DNA of 53,852 nucleotides. It comes from Holophagales bacterium. Lineage in GTDB: Bacteria; Acidobacteriota; Thermoanaerobaculia; Multivoradales; Multivoraceae. Location: assembly GCA_009837885.1 (NCBI GenBank), contig VXSP01000012.1:173161-227012 (forward strand), in the 5' to 3' direction. The notes beneath the pieces are model-generated. The model was given only the letters and a program-made list of their open reading frames with translations. It ran no database searches and was not told the DNA's origin. Both the position numbers and the translations under genes were made by a program. Shown here piece by piece: positions 38,629 to 47,558 of the stretch. How positions within the stretch are numbered: the stretch's first letter is position 1; the number at the start of each line of letters is the position of its first letter.

Positions 38629-40827
38629 TTAGGCAGCCGTCGTCGGCGCTCCGGCACTCAGAAGGTAACGGTACAGCCTCGCCGTGAGCTTCGGGTCGCT
38701 CTCCTCGAGCAGCCGCAGGGCGGAAGCGGTCAGCGTCGCCGTCGTGCAGGGCTCGTCCGCGACGACCGAGGACGCGGCTGCCGTGGCGGCGACAGGCGCG
38801 CGGGGCTCGACCGCGTCGCCCGGCCCCAGTTGGCGGTGGCGCGCGCCGTCGGCGTCGAACACGGAGGCTCGTCCGGCGGTGATCAACTGAAGCGTGTCGT
38901 TCGTTTCGCCGGCGGCGAGAAGAGCTTCGCCCGCGGCGTGCTCGCGGGTGTCCAGCCAGTCCCGGAGATCGCCGATCAGCTCCTCGAAGAGGACCTGCCG
39001 GTCGAGCTGACGCTCCATGTCGGCGCCCACGGCTTCCAGCAGGGAAGGCCCTCCGCCTTCCGCGTCGTCGGTCGGCTGGTAGGTGGAGATCAGCACGTCC
39101 TCGCAGTGCTCCAGCGCCTGATCGTCATTCGGAGCGAACACGACGCCGCCGAAGACCGGCGGCGGCAGGTTCCGCTGCAGTTCCTTCTCGAGCGTCGCGG
39201 GTGCACGACTCATGACCACCTGCGTGCCGGCGCGGCGAGCGGCCAGGATGAAGCGGCACATGGCGCTGACGGTCGAGAAGTCGAGGCCGGATACGGCCTT
39301 GAAGTCGAGCACGATGCACGCAGGCCTGGGCTCTTCGCCGAGTGACCCCTGGAGCCGGTCCGCCAGCGGATAGCCGGCGCCGAAGAAGATGTAGCCCCGA
39401 AGCCTGTAGCCCCGCGCCCGCGATCCCTCGGCCCGCAGGATGGCCCGGTCCGGTATCGGGCGGACACGGTGGCTACGCTCGTCCCGCAGGGAGAAGGTGG
39501 CGTCGACGACGTCGACCCGACTCAGGCGCACGACGAAGAAGAGGATCGTGATCAGCATGCCGATGGCGACGCCTTCGAGGAATCCCAGGGCCAGGATCGT
39601 CACGAAGATCACGACGATGATCGCGTAGTCGCTCGGCGGCAGGCGCTTGCGGACCTTCAGCAGCCACTGGTCGAGCAATGCCACGCCCGTGAACAGCAGG
39701 ACCCCGCCCATGAGCGGCACGGGCACGAGCGTGAGCAGGACATCGCCGAAGATCAGCGGCGAGGCCGTCACCACCGCCACCGCGATGCTGGTCGACTTGA
39801 GGCCGGCGCCGAGCATCAGGTTGCGCAGAGAGGTCGGAACGACGTACGTGCCGGGCGGCGCGCCGCCGAGACCGGCGGCCAGGCTTCCGAGTCCGACGGC
39901 GCCGAACTCCCGGTTCCAGTCCAGCTCGCGACCGGAGGCGAGCTCGATGCCGCCGATGTACAGGGCGGTGCAGAGCAGGGTCACCAGAATCAGGACGAGG
40001 ATGTTCGGAATCTGAGGGCCGACCGCGCTCCAGTCGATGCGTGTCGCATCGTCGAGTGCCATGGGAGGCCACAGGTCCGATCCCGAGATGCCCGCGAACA
40101 GGAGGCCCCTGTCCTGCGCCTCCTGGGTCGAGACACCGAAACGCGCCATGCCGAAGTGCAGGAGGCCCGTGCCGGCGATGAAGCTCCCCGGCATCAGCAG
40201 GGGGCTGGGCCAGCGTCGGCTGGCGAAGTACAGGCCGAGGCCGTAGGCGACGCCGACGCCCCAGTTCGTGACGACGAGCGGATCGAACAGCGACGCGAGC
40301 GCTTCGGCGTCGAGTCGCACGCCCATGAGCCTCAGAGCCACGACGCAGGCAAGTCCGCCCGTGCCGGCGACGAAGCCCGACGAAACGGGGTAGGGAAAGA
40401 AGCGCACCAGGTTGGCGAGGCGAAAGCGCTCGATGAGAAGGGCGCAGGCCGCCGTCGCGACCGAACCCAGAACGATGATCGCGACCATGGTGGGCAGCAG
40501 CTCGTCGCCGGTAGCGGTGAGCGAACCGCCAATCACCCCGAGGGCGATCATCGTCGCCATCGTGGGCCCGGCGGCGGCGCCCGCGAAGCCGCTTCTGAGC
40601 CCGGTGACCACGCAGGCGGCCGCGGTGCCGAACAGGATCAGCCCGATGCCCTGGGACAGGTAGGGGGCGAGCTGTCCCGAGAAGGCCAGGCTGACAAGGG
40701 CCACCTCGCCGATGATCAGGCTGATGCCGGAGACGAATCCGACCGTCAGCACGGTGAACGCCTTTCGGACTGCCGCATTCGACGCAAGGCCGGCCGGCAG
40801 CCCTCTCCCGGGGGGTTCTCCAGTCAT
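38629..40827 (-). CDS. SulP-family anion transporter with STAS and C-terminal cyclic-nucleotide-binding-like domain
   Basis: The 732-residue membrane protein has about 10-12 hydrophobic segments in the first ~430 residues (TVLTVGFVSGISLIIGEVAL; GLILFGTAAACVVTGLRSGF; PFPYPVSSGFVAGTGG-like region), as in SulP sulfate/bicarbonate/anion transporters. A STAS domain follows (about 470-590, ACIVLDFKAVSGLDFSTVSA). The last ~110 residues (GEALLAAGETNDTLQLITAG) resemble a Crp/cNMP-binding beta-roll. This is the layout of regulated SulP proteins in many bacteria. The ion is not predictable. It follows the epoxidase-cyclase gene by 87 bases on the same strand, and could be the last gene of that operon or have its own promoter. 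Confidence 0.85.
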   Translation of the reverse strand: MTGEPPGRGLPAGLASNAAVRKAFTVLTVGFVSGISLIIGEVALVSLAFSGQLAPYLSQGIGLILFGTAAACVVTGLRSGFAGAAAGPTMATMIALGVIGGSLTATGDELLPTMVAIIVLGSVATAACALLIERFRLANLVRFFPYPVSSGFVAGTGGLACVVALRLMGVRLDAEALASLFDPLVVTNWGVGVAYGLGLYFASRRWPSPLLMPGSFIAGTGLLHFGMARFGVSTQEAQDRGLLFAGISGSDLWPPMALDDATRIDWSAVGPQIPNILVLILVTLLCTALYIGGIELASGRELDWNREFGAVGLGSLAAGLGGAPPGTYVVPTSLRNLMLGAGLKSTSIAVAVVTASPLIFGDVLLTLVPVPLMGGVLLFTGVALLDQWLLKVRKRLPPSDYAIIVVIFVTILALGFLEGVAIGMLITILFFVVRLSRVDVVDATFSLRDERSHRVRPIPDRAILRAEGSRARGYRLRGYIFFGAGYPLADRLQGSLGEEPRPACIVLDFKAVSGLDFSTVSAMCRFILAARRAGTQVVMSRAPATLEKELQRNLPPPVFGGVVFAPNDDQALEHCEDVLISTYQPTDDAEGGGPSLLEAVGADMERQLDRQVLFEELIGDLRDWLDTREHAAGEALLAAGETNDTLQLITAGRASVFDADGARHRQLGPGDAVEPRAPVAATAAASSVVADEPCTTATLTASALRLLEESDPKLTARLYRYLLSAGAPTTAA

Positions 40828-40914
40828 CTCGCGCGCACTTCCCTCCGCAGACTACCCAAGCGGGACGACGGGTTCGCCTGACGCGCGCACACCCGGCGCG
40901 CGGGCACGCCGGTT

Positions 40915-43900
40915 CTACGGTTGGCGTGCGGGCCGCGCCCGGCGTCTTCGTTCGTAGAGACCGAGCGCGTGCAGGGGAAAGTACTGGCGATAGAGCGGGT
41001 ACTCGAGGATTCCGGAACGGGCGTAGACCCCAGCCGCGTCCTGCCTTGGCCATCCTCCCCCGGGTTCCTGCGTGTCGAGCAGGAAGCCGACCCCCCGCGT
41101 GATCGCGCTCCAATCCCCGTCGTTCGCCTCGAGCAGCGCGATCAATGCCCACGCAGTTTGAACGACCTGCCCCTCCGGATGCTGCACGAAGCGGCCGGCG
41201 AGGCAGCTGCTGTGGTGCTCGCCCCACGCTCCATCGCTTCGCTGGCGATCGAGCAGCCATCCGCAGGCCAGGCCCAGCGCCGGATCGCCGGGCCGCGCGC
41301 CGGCGGCCACCAGCCCTCTGACGCCGAAGAGCGTGCCGTAGATGAAGTGGATGCCCCAGGTCCCGGGCCAGGATCCATCGTTTGCCTGGGTCCGCCGGAG
41401 CCAGGCGCCGCCCCGCGAGACGGCGTTCGCCACGTCCGCACCGGCGATCCGCGGGAAGTCCCGCTGACAGGCGGCGAGCGCGGCGAGGCAGGAGGCCGTG
41501 CATTCGACATAGGAGTTCTCGGTCATCGCGTCGGCGAACATCTCGGAGGGGTTGAGCCACTCGAGGCCGACCGCCGTGCGTCGCGCCTCGTAGCTGCCGA
41601 ACCCGCCATTTGCGTTCTGGGCGTGCAGCATGAAGCGAACAGCTTTTTCGAGGGCTACCGCATTCGCGGCCTCGCGCCGTCCGGCGAGGATCCCGAGCAC
41701 GGCCTCTGCTGTGCAATCGCTCACCGGCCAGCCCTGCCACGCCCTTCCCAGGCACCAGCCTCCGCTCGGGTCCGCTCGGTCCACCTCGAGAAAACCGTCG
41801 AAGCCGTCGCCGACCTGTTCGCTGGACAGATAGTGGGCTCCCCTTCGCAAGGCGTCGCGAACGCCTTCAAGTGCGGGCGCGGTCGCGAGCGCCTGTTGGG
41901 CGAAGCCAGTGTCCCAGGTCGGCGTTCTCTGCAGGGCGACCCGGGTTCCGCCCTTCGCGTCCTCCCAGACCCAGCGCTCAAGCTGTGCCAGCGCGTCGGG
42001 CAGGTCGGGGTCTTTGGCGTCGCGCAGCCAGAGGGCGAGAACGGCTAGCAGGCCGTTGAGCGGCGACAGGTTCGCGTGGGTCGTTGCCCGCAGTTCCCAG
42101 CGGATGCGCCGGACGATCTCCGTGGTGCATCGGGCCCGCAGCCGCTTGCCGTGGAACCGTTCGAACACGCGGGCCAGAAGGTAGGCCGACCGGAGCCAGA
42201 CGGTAGGCCTGATGTACAGGTCCGCCTCCCGGAGGCGGTTGCGGCTGGCGGCGAAGTCGACCCCGGCGAAGCCCTCCGGGAACAGCTCCTCCCGCAGCGC
42301 GGTGATCGTCGGCGTGACCGGGGTCGAGAACCGGTGCGAGTAGATGAGTGCCATCGCCGTGTAGATGAGCCGCGAGTGGCAGTACCAGTTCGACGGATGC
42401 AGCGGCAGTCGGCGCGGCAAGCTGGACAGTTCCGGCAGGATGGGGTTGACGCCGCGCCAGTCGTAGAGGTTCAGGAGGGCGAGCCAGAACTTTCCCCAGC
42501 TTGGGATGCTCGTCACCCCCTCTCCCTGAATGAACCGCCGGGCCGGCACCAACAGGGGATCGTCGGATGCGACGCCGAGGAGCCTTGCGGCTACGTACAC
42601 CAGGGTTGTGACGAACAGGTGGGGTGGCGAGTGCCGGTGGAATCCCCACTGGCCATCGCCGAGACGCGTTCGCTCGAAGTAGCGCAGCAGACGCCGGCGA
42701 CGACCGGGGTTCGGCGGGAGTCCGAGAATGTGGTGTACGAGCACGTACTGCGCGGTGAGCATGGGACACCAGACGAGTTCGGCCTCCCAGGCGCCGTCCT
42801 CACCCTGAAGGGCGAGGACGTGCGCGGTTGCGCGCCTCAAGCCGGAGTCGGCGTCGAGGGAGACGGCGGCCGTCGGGCGGGTGCGCTCGGAGGCGGTGCG
42901 CCGGGGTGGCATGGAGGTCGGGAACGCGCGCGCAAAGGTGTCCCGCACCCGTTCTTCGGCCTCGGAGTCCAGCCGGTCCCGGTTTCGCCCTGCCTTTCTC
43001 GCCCTGACCAGTTGATGGAGGGCGCGTAGAAACCAGCCGAGGCGGAGGGCCAGGGCCCGTACGGTGCCTCGGGCCCGGCGCCAGGCACGCCGGTCGAGGG
43101 ATCGCGGAGTCACCCTCGCCGAGGCACGCGCCACCAGTCCGGCGAACGCGACGACAAGGTGGCGCGTCGACGTGTCCTCGCAGGCGAGCAGGGCCATCGT
43201 CCGCTCGCGCAGGGCGGGATTGGCCCGCCAGCGCCGATAGACCGCCTGCCTGACTGCCACGACCTCGGCCCGATGGTCGACGAACACCTCGTAGAGCCCG
43301 TTGGCGAGAAGTTCCGGGGCGCGGGTCGACCGCAGGCGGCGTGCGGAAAACTCGTCGAAGTCTCCGCCCTCGGCCAGCGCAAGCGCATCTTCGAATCCCA
43401 GGGTCAACCCCATCGCCGTGATCGGGTGGTGGTGGCCGGCCGCATCGCCGATCAGTACGCGATCGGGAGTCCCATAGCTCATGCGCACCCGGATCTCGTT
43501 GGCCGCGGCGCTGACCCGCTTCTCCCGCAGCGCCTTGAGGAACGCGCACTTGAGCGCCTCCGGCAGGAAGGCCGCGTAGGAGTCGGCAAGGAGCGCGATA
43601 CGGTCCCGCGGCGCACGGTGCTCCAGCGGGACATCGACCATGACCCGCACACACTGCTCCCCGAGCCCGTACATGAAGACCGGCCCCGGTCCGCCCAGGA
43701 GGACGTGTCCGTACTCCGGGAACGGCAGGCTGACTCTCTCCAGCAGCAGGCCCACCATCCACGAACAGGGGACGCGGTTCGTTGAGAGGCCCAGCGACTT
43801 GCGCACGATGGACGCGCGACCGTCGGCGCCAACAACCCGCCTCGCGCGCAGGGCATGGACGGCGCCTTGCCGGGCGAAGGTGAGCCGCCCGTCTTCGACT

Positions 43901-44298
43901 TCGCGCACGCGGGCGCCGCAAATGAAGTCGACGCCGTTCTCACGTTGCGCGGCTTCACGCAGCTTCGAGACGATCGTCGCGTGGTCGCAGCTCAATCCGG
44001 AAGATCCGGCCGAGTAGGGGAGCACGATGGGCTCTTCCCCGTGCCCTTCGGGTAGCACGACGAACCCCTTGCCGGGATTGCTGCAAGGTTCTTCCTCGAG
44101 TCGGATGCCGGCGTCGCGCAGCATCCGCAGGCCGGCAGGGTGCAGCCACTCACCCGCCAGTCTCCTGGACGCCTTGAGGTTCGCTTCCAGCAGGGCCACT
44201 CGAGCGCCCTTCCTGGCGTGGACGAGCGCGCAGAAGCTGCCCACGGGGCCCGCGCCGACGATTGCGATGTCGTAGCTTGAACGCGTGGGTTCAACCAT
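40915..44298 (-). CDS. Fused squalene-epoxidase-like flavoprotein and oxidosqualene cyclase
   Basis: From ATG 44298 the product has 1127 residues and two enzyme halves. Residues about 8-430 are an FAD monooxygenase of squalene epoxidase type: dinucleotide motif IVGAGPVGSF, DG motif VVGADGRASI near 159, and GD motif IGDAAGHHHPITAMG (284-298), recalling the GDA-HPLTGGGM block of squalene epoxidases. After a basic linker, residues about 475-1127 are an oxidosqualene cyclase. The acid motif is DCTAE (Asp861), not the DxDDTA of squalene-hopene cyclases. His641 in YCHSR matches the conserved WCHCR of lanosterol/cycloartenol synthases, YVECT holds Cys933, LNPSEMF and SWPGTWG are present, and five QW-type repeats occur. 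It would convert squalene to 2,3-oxidosqualene and cyclise it to a sterol-like product. It begins 41 bases after an RND permease on the same strand. Product identity cannot be read from sequence. Confidence 0.9.
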   Translation of the reverse strand: MVEPTRSSYDIAIVGAGPVGSFCALVHARKGARVALLEANLKASRRLAGEWLHPAGLRMLRDAGIRLEEEPCSNPGKGFVVLPEGHGEEPIVLPYSAGSSGLSCDHATIVSKLREAAQRENGVDFICGARVREVEDGRLTFARQGAVHALRARRVVGADGRASIVRKSLGLSTNRVPCSWMVGLLLERVSLPFPEYGHVLLGGPGPVFMYGLGEQCVRVMVDVPLEHRAPRDRIALLADSYAAFLPEALKCAFLKALREKRVSAAANEIRVRMSYGTPDRVLIGDAAGHHHPITAMGLTLGFEDALALAEGGDFDEFSARRLRSTRAPELLANGLYEVFVDHRAEVVAVRQAVYRRWRANPALRERTMALLACEDTSTRHLVVAFAGLVARASARVTPRSLDRRAWRRARGTVRALALRLGWFLRALHQLVRARKAGRNRDRLDSEAEERVRDTFARAFPTSMPPRRTASERTRPTAAVSLDADSGLRRATAHVLALQGEDGAWEAELVWCPMLTAQYVLVHHILGLPPNPGRRRRLLRYFERTRLGDGQWGFHRHSPPHLFVTTLVYVAARLLGVASDDPLLVPARRFIQGEGVTSIPSWGKFWLALLNLYDWRGVNPILPELSSLPRRLPLHPSNWYCHSRLIYTAMALIYSHRFSTPVTPTITALREELFPEGFAGVDFAASRNRLREADLYIRPTVWLRSAYLLARVFERFHGKRLRARCTTEIVRRIRWELRATTHANLSPLNGLLAVLALWLRDAKDPDLPDALAQLERWVWEDAKGGTRVALQRTPTWDTGFAQQALATAPALEGVRDALRRGAHYLSSEQVGDGFDGFLEVDRADPSGGWCLGRAWQGWPVSDCTAEAVLGILAGRREAANAVALEKAVRFMLHAQNANGGFGSYEARRTAVGLEWLNPSEMFADAMTENSYVECTASCLAALAACQRDFPRIAGADVANAVSRGGAWLRRTQANDGSWPGTWGIHFIYGTLFGVRGLVAAGARPGDPALGLACGWLLDRQRSDGAWGEHHSSCLAGRFVQHPEGQVVQTAWALIALLEANDGDWSAITRGVGFLLDTQEPGGGWPRQDAAGVYARSGILEYPLYRQYFPLHALGLYERRRRARPARQP

Positions 44299-44339
44299 CA
44301 GGACAGGTTCTGAGAACGAGGCCGGTGGCGAGCCGCGGA

Positions 44340-47300
44340 TCAGCGCGCGTGGCCGGCCCCCGCCGGAAGTCCGCCCGCGCGTTGCGCCAGGGCGATGCGC
44401 CACCGCGCGGCGACGCCGGCGCCACGCTCGACCAGCACCATGACGGCCGGCAGGAACACCAGGAGTCCGACGCCGGCCAGCGACAGGCCGCCGACCAGGC
44501 TCACGATCACGGGCAGGAACGGTTCGACGGACTCGGCTCTGTTGTAGAGGAGAGGCGTGAGTCCGACGATGGTGGTGACCGTCGTGAGCACGATCGGCCG
44601 TGCGCGCAAGAGGGCTGCTCGCGTCACGGCCTCCCTGACCGTCACGCCCGGTTCGTTCCGCCGGATCCGGTTGTGCATGTCGAGCAGCACCAGGGCGTCG
44701 TTGACCACGACGCCAGTGGCCGCGATCATCCCGAACATCGACACCAGACCGATGTCGTAGCCGAGGGCGAGGTGCATGTACAGCGAGCCTCCGATCGCCA
44801 GCGGGAGTCCGACCAGCACGTAGAGCGGCTGAACGAGGCTCCGGAGCTGGATCGCCATGAGGACGAACATGGCCAGGAGCGCCGCGGGGAAACTGACGCC
44901 CAGCATGCGGACGATCTTCGCCGTGTCGCGGGACGATCCGTCCGGCAGGTATCGAAGTTCCGGATACCGCGCCGACAGCTCCTCGAGCCAGTCGCCCAGC
45001 ACGAGCGCCCGGAGTTCCCTGGAACTCGTCGCCGCGACGTTGTAGAGGGCGGTCATCGTCACCGAGGGCAGGGCGTCGATGCGCTGGCGCTGGGCCAGTT
45101 CCTGACTCTCGACGAGGCGCGCCTGGCTGGCAAAGGAAGTGAGTTCGCCGTTCGGCAGGCGAATCAGTTCGTCGTCCAGGTCCGCCCGCCGCGTGCGCCG
45201 TTCCATCGGATAGCGCGCCATGACCTCGAGTTCTTCCTGGTTTCTGACCACGCGATGGGCTTCCGCGCCGTAGAACCGATTCCGCAGGTGTGCCGCGACA
45301 GATGCGGCGGTGAGCCCCGAAGCGTGCGCCGCGTCCGTGAGTTCGACCTCGTAGCGCCGGCTGCCGAGTTCAAGCGTGTCGTCGACCTGGTAGATCGGTG
45401 GATGCGCGGTCATCCTGCGTTTGAGCTCGGTCGCGACCGCCATCAGGGCGTCCTCGTCCGGATGAGTGAGCACGAAGCCGACGCCGGCAGAGCTGTAGCC
45501 GGTCGCCTGCGGGAACGCGATCGTCTCCGCGCCCTGTACGGTGCCGATCGTCTCCACCCAGACCTTGCGGAGCTCGGCCACCGACACCTCCCGCTCCGGA
45601 TAGGTGTTGAGCCGCAACTGGACCGAGGCGAGGTGCGGCCCGGGCTCGGCCTGATTCACGCCGGCCGCGGTTTCCATCGACTTGTGCTGGCCGACGAGGA
45701 CGTTGACGGCGTTGACGGCCGTGCCGCCCGTGACGGTGTTCGCCTCGTGGGCGGCCGCCGCGATGCCTTCCACCGCCCGCACCGTTTCCGGGAACGTCGA
45801 ACCGGGCGCCATGGTCAGGTCGATCTGAAGCTGTTGCTCGTCGAGTCGATTGCCGGTCGTGTTGAACCGGATGACGTCGACCGCCAGCAGCGAGACGGCC
45901 AGGCCGACGACCGCCGCGAAGGCGACCGTGGACGTCCATGGGTACCGGAGCGAGAACCGGATCATCGCCCCTATCCGGTGCTCGATGAACTCCTCGAACC
46001 GGCGTCTGGCAGCCCGCTGCCAGATTCGCAGGGGCCAGCCGCTGATCTCTCCCGTGCCGGACAGGTGCGCCGGGAGCAGGAAGAAGGCGTCCAGAAGAGA
46101 GAAGAGCAGCACGACGATGACCACGACGGCCATCGAACTGAACATCATGCCGAGCACGCCGTCCAGGGGAAGCAGCGCGGCGAACATGAACAGGGTGGTC
46201 AGCACCCCGACGGTGACTGGCGCCATGACCTCTCTCGCGCCGCGGATCGATGCCTGAAGCGGTGGTACACCCGACTTGCGGTGGCGCTCGATGTTCTCGG
46301 CAACGACGAGTGCATCGTCCACGACGATGCCCACCACGACGGCAAGTCCGATGACGGCCATGATGTGCAAGGTCATGTCCAGGAGGTAGAGGGCGGTAAA
46401 GGCGCCCACCATGGCGGTCGGGACCCCGACGGCCACCCAGAGGCCGGATCGCAGGTCGAGGAGCAGCACGAGGACGACGAACACCAGCGCCGCGCCCACG
46501 AGCGCGCTGTCCGCCACGGACAGGAGCGGCTTCTTGACGGAGAACACCCGGTCCATCCAGAGGTCCAGGTTCATGCCGGCGGGCGGACCGTTGGCGGCCA
46601 GGTAGGCGTCGACTTCGTCGCGAACGTCCTGCGGATCCACGCCGTTGGGCGCGCTGACCTCGATGAAGACCGCTGGTACGCCATCGACGGTGTTGACGAG
46701 AGGATCGTCGACAAAGCCGTCGCGGATGGTGCCGATGTCGCCGAGTCGCACGATCGATCCGTCGGACTTGCTCAGGATGACGATGTCGGCGAACTCGGGC
46801 CCGCTGTTGCGCTTCTGCAGCACGCTCAACACCAGGGTGCCGGCTCTGGTCCCCAGTTCTCCGCCGGACAGGTTGATCGACGAGTTCCGGATGCGGCCGA
46901 TCACGTCATCGACGGTCAGGTGGTGACTTCGCAGCCGGGTCTCGTCGAGATCGACCTGGATCTGGCGCTCGCGGGCGCCGTACAGGTCGACGACCGTCAC
47001 CTTCGGCAGGAAGAGGAGCTGTTCACGCAGTTCCTCCGCCGCCAGCGTGAGGTCGTGCTCGCTCGCAGTGGCGGACGTCAGCACAAGTGACAGGGCGCCG
47101 CGGAGAATCTCGTGGCGGACGATCTCGGGTTCGTCCGCTCCCGGCGGCGGGAAGTCCTCGATTCCCTCCACCGCCGTCCTCACGACATCGAGCTTGGCGA
47201 CCGTGTCCTGCCACTGCTCGAACTCGACGATCACCTCCCCCTTGCCCTCCCAGGCGTTGGCGGTGATGCGGTCCACGCCGTCGAGCGAAGCGAGGCTCTC

Positions 47301-47525
47301 CTCGATGCGGCGGAGGATGTCCTCTTCCACTTCCCGGGGCGTCGCGCCGTCATAGGGCACCGTGATCGTGATCCTGCGCAGGTCCATCGCGGGGTAGCGC
47401 TCTACCGTCGTGTTGGCGAGCGCGATCAGGCCGAGCGCGAGGAGGCCGATCGTCCCGAGCATCACGGCGATGCGGTTCCCCGCCATGTACTCGAAGACGG
47501 ATCGCGGATGCGCGCCGTCAGCCAT
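44340..47525 (-). CDS. RND efflux permease (AcrB/MdtC-like), second of two
   Basis: The product is 1061 residues from ATG 47525; a TTG at 47555 is an alternative start. It has the duplicated RND layout: one N-terminal transmembrane helix (AVMLGTIGLLALGLIALA), the porter sequence TVPYDGATPREVEEDILRRI, the transmembrane cluster with the paired aspartates of the proton relay (VGIVVDDALVVAENI), a second periplasmic half and the C-terminal cluster with GVVVNDALVLLD. It is expected to be an inner-membrane proton-driven exporter. Together with the preceding RND gene it may form a heterotrimeric pump as in MdtBC. It is directly followed by the epoxidase-cyclase gene, hinting that a triterpenoid may be a substrate. 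Confidence 0.92.
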   Translation of the reverse strand: MADGAHPRSVFEYMAGNRIAVMLGTIGLLALGLIALANTTVERYPAMDLRRITITVPYDGATPREVEEDILRRIEESLASLDGVDRITANAWEGKGEVIVEFEQWQDTVAKLDVVRTAVEGIEDFPPPGADEPEIVRHEILRGALSLVLTSATASEHDLTLAAEELREQLLFLPKVTVVDLYGARERQIQVDLDETRLRSHHLTVDDVIGRIRNSSINLSGGELGTRAGTLVLSVLQKRNSGPEFADIVILSKSDGSIVRLGDIGTIRDGFVDDPLVNTVDGVPAVFIEVSAPNGVDPQDVRDEVDAYLAANGPPAGMNLDLWMDRVFSVKKPLLSVADSALVGAALVFVVLVLLLDLRSGLWVAVGVPTAMVGAFTALYLLDMTLHIMAVIGLAVVVGIVVDDALVVAENIERHRKSGVPPLQASIRGAREVMAPVTVGVLTTLFMFAALLPLDGVLGMMFSSMAVVVIVVLLFSLLDAFFLLPAHLSGTGEISGWPLRIWQRAARRRFEEFIEHRIGAMIRFSLRYPWTSTVAFAAVVGLAVSLLAVDVIRFNTTGNRLDEQQLQIDLTMAPGSTFPETVRAVEGIAAAAHEANTVTGGTAVNAVNVLVGQHKSMETAAGVNQAEPGPHLASVQLRLNTYPEREVSVAELRKVWVETIGTVQGAETIAFPQATGYSSAGVGFVLTHPDEDALMAVATELKRRMTAHPPIYQVDDTLELGSRRYEVELTDAAHASGLTAASVAAHLRNRFYGAEAHRVVRNQEELEVMARYPMERRTRRADLDDELIRLPNGELTSFASQARLVESQELAQRQRIDALPSVTMTALYNVAATSSRELRALVLGDWLEELSARYPELRYLPDGSSRDTAKIVRMLGVSFPAALLAMFVLMAIQLRSLVQPLYVLVGLPLAIGGSLYMHLALGYDIGLVSMFGMIAATGVVVNDALVLLDMHNRIRRNEPGVTVREAVTRAALLRARPIVLTTVTTIVGLTPLLYNRAESVEPFLPVIVSLVGGLSLAGVGLLVFLPAVMVLVERGAGVAARWRIALAQRAGGLPAGAGHAR

Positions 47526-47558
47526 GCCGGAGCCCTTCGGCCTCCGTCGCCGCAACCT

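Noticed and set aside
40915..42870. Calling the cyclase half a squalene-hopene cyclase
   Set aside because: The acid motif is DCTAE, and the YCHSR and YVECT segments follow oxidosqualene cyclases; DxDDTA is absent.
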